A stretch of DNA of 62,115 nucleotides from CAWUKT01 sp963923035 (GTDB lineage Bacteria > Bacteroidota > Bacteroidia > J057 > JADKCL01), in the NCBI GenBank assembly GCA_963923035.1, contig CAWUKT010000037.1, positions 1-62,115 on the forward strand. The letters are read 5' to 3'. How positions within the stretch are numbered: position 1 is the stretch's first letter; each line of letters starts with the position of its first letter. Of this stretch, positions 62,088 to 62,115 are shown piece by piece. A program made the position numbers and the translations under genes. The notes under the pieces were generated by a model. The model was not told the origin of the DNA. It made no database searches and saw nothing but the letters and a program-made list of their open reading frames with translations.

Positions 62088-62115
62088 GTGATGTGTGAGT
62101 TGTGTTACTCCGATG

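Overview
The window looks like chromosomal DNA of a Bacteroidota species, most likely a Saprospiria/Lewinella-type marine lineage (the lineage is inference). The evidence is type IX secretion (T9SS) sorting tails on three very large secreted proteins, promoters of the Bacteroidota form TTTG-N19-TAnnTTTG, a periplasmic OstA-like protein, and Bacteroidota-style TopA, ComEC and AccD. Backbone genes are moderately GC-rich. The 17-28 kb interval is visibly AT-richer.

Layout. 0-0.75 kb: a 45-base C homopolymer, then a tandem array with an exact 105-bp period carrying two alternating palindromes. 0.8-12.7 kb: envelope and metabolic genes: SPOR-like secreted protein, ECF sigma factor with a membrane partner, TraB/GumN protein, OstA-like protein, LysR regulator, isocitrate dehydrogenase, DUF218 protein, secreted alpha/beta hydrolase, PAP2 phosphatase. 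12.8-28.5 kb: a polymorphic-toxin island. It opens with a 1612-residue DUF4157 carrier of the kind used as contractile-injection-system cargo. Behind it lies a chain of toxin C-terminal (CT) modules, each followed within a few bases by its presumed immunity gene. Some modules are intact, some are stopped or frameshifted, and one is split by an IS5-family element. 29.5-30.2 kb: rplU-rpmA. 30.4-37.2 kb: two paralogous S8 proteases with T9SS tails. 37.2-44.6 kb, minus strand: rpsO-pnp, radical SAM protein, accD, topA. 44.8-50 kb: GNAT, comEC, thyA-folA, hemH and a flavodoxin-fold oxidoreductase. 50.2-54.2 kb: a T9SS protein with three lamin-tail repeats and a small unknown gene. 54.5-61 kb: lysC, ftsH, lpxH, a secreted beta-propeller, prfA. 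61.2-62.1 kb: four ~220-bp units carrying the same two palindromes as the left end.

The main discovery candidate is the toxin island. One orphan module (CT4) begins with a near-identical copy (seven mismatches in about 186 bp, six of them silent) of the linker that precedes the toxin in the full carrier, so recombination could swap toxins. CT4 resembles a PARP-like ADP-ribosyltransferase but has Gln where the catalytic Glu is expected, and it is followed by a leucine-rich-repeat protein as presumed immunity. A second module (CT5) shares the pre-toxin domain of CT1. Four positions keep remnants of the same terminal motif (Trp-x-Val/Ile-Asn/Asp-Thr/Ser-x-Trp-Pro), so related toxins were captured repeatedly. 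No injection-system structural genes are present. The paired palindrome arrays at both ends are the second observation that standard annotation does not explain.
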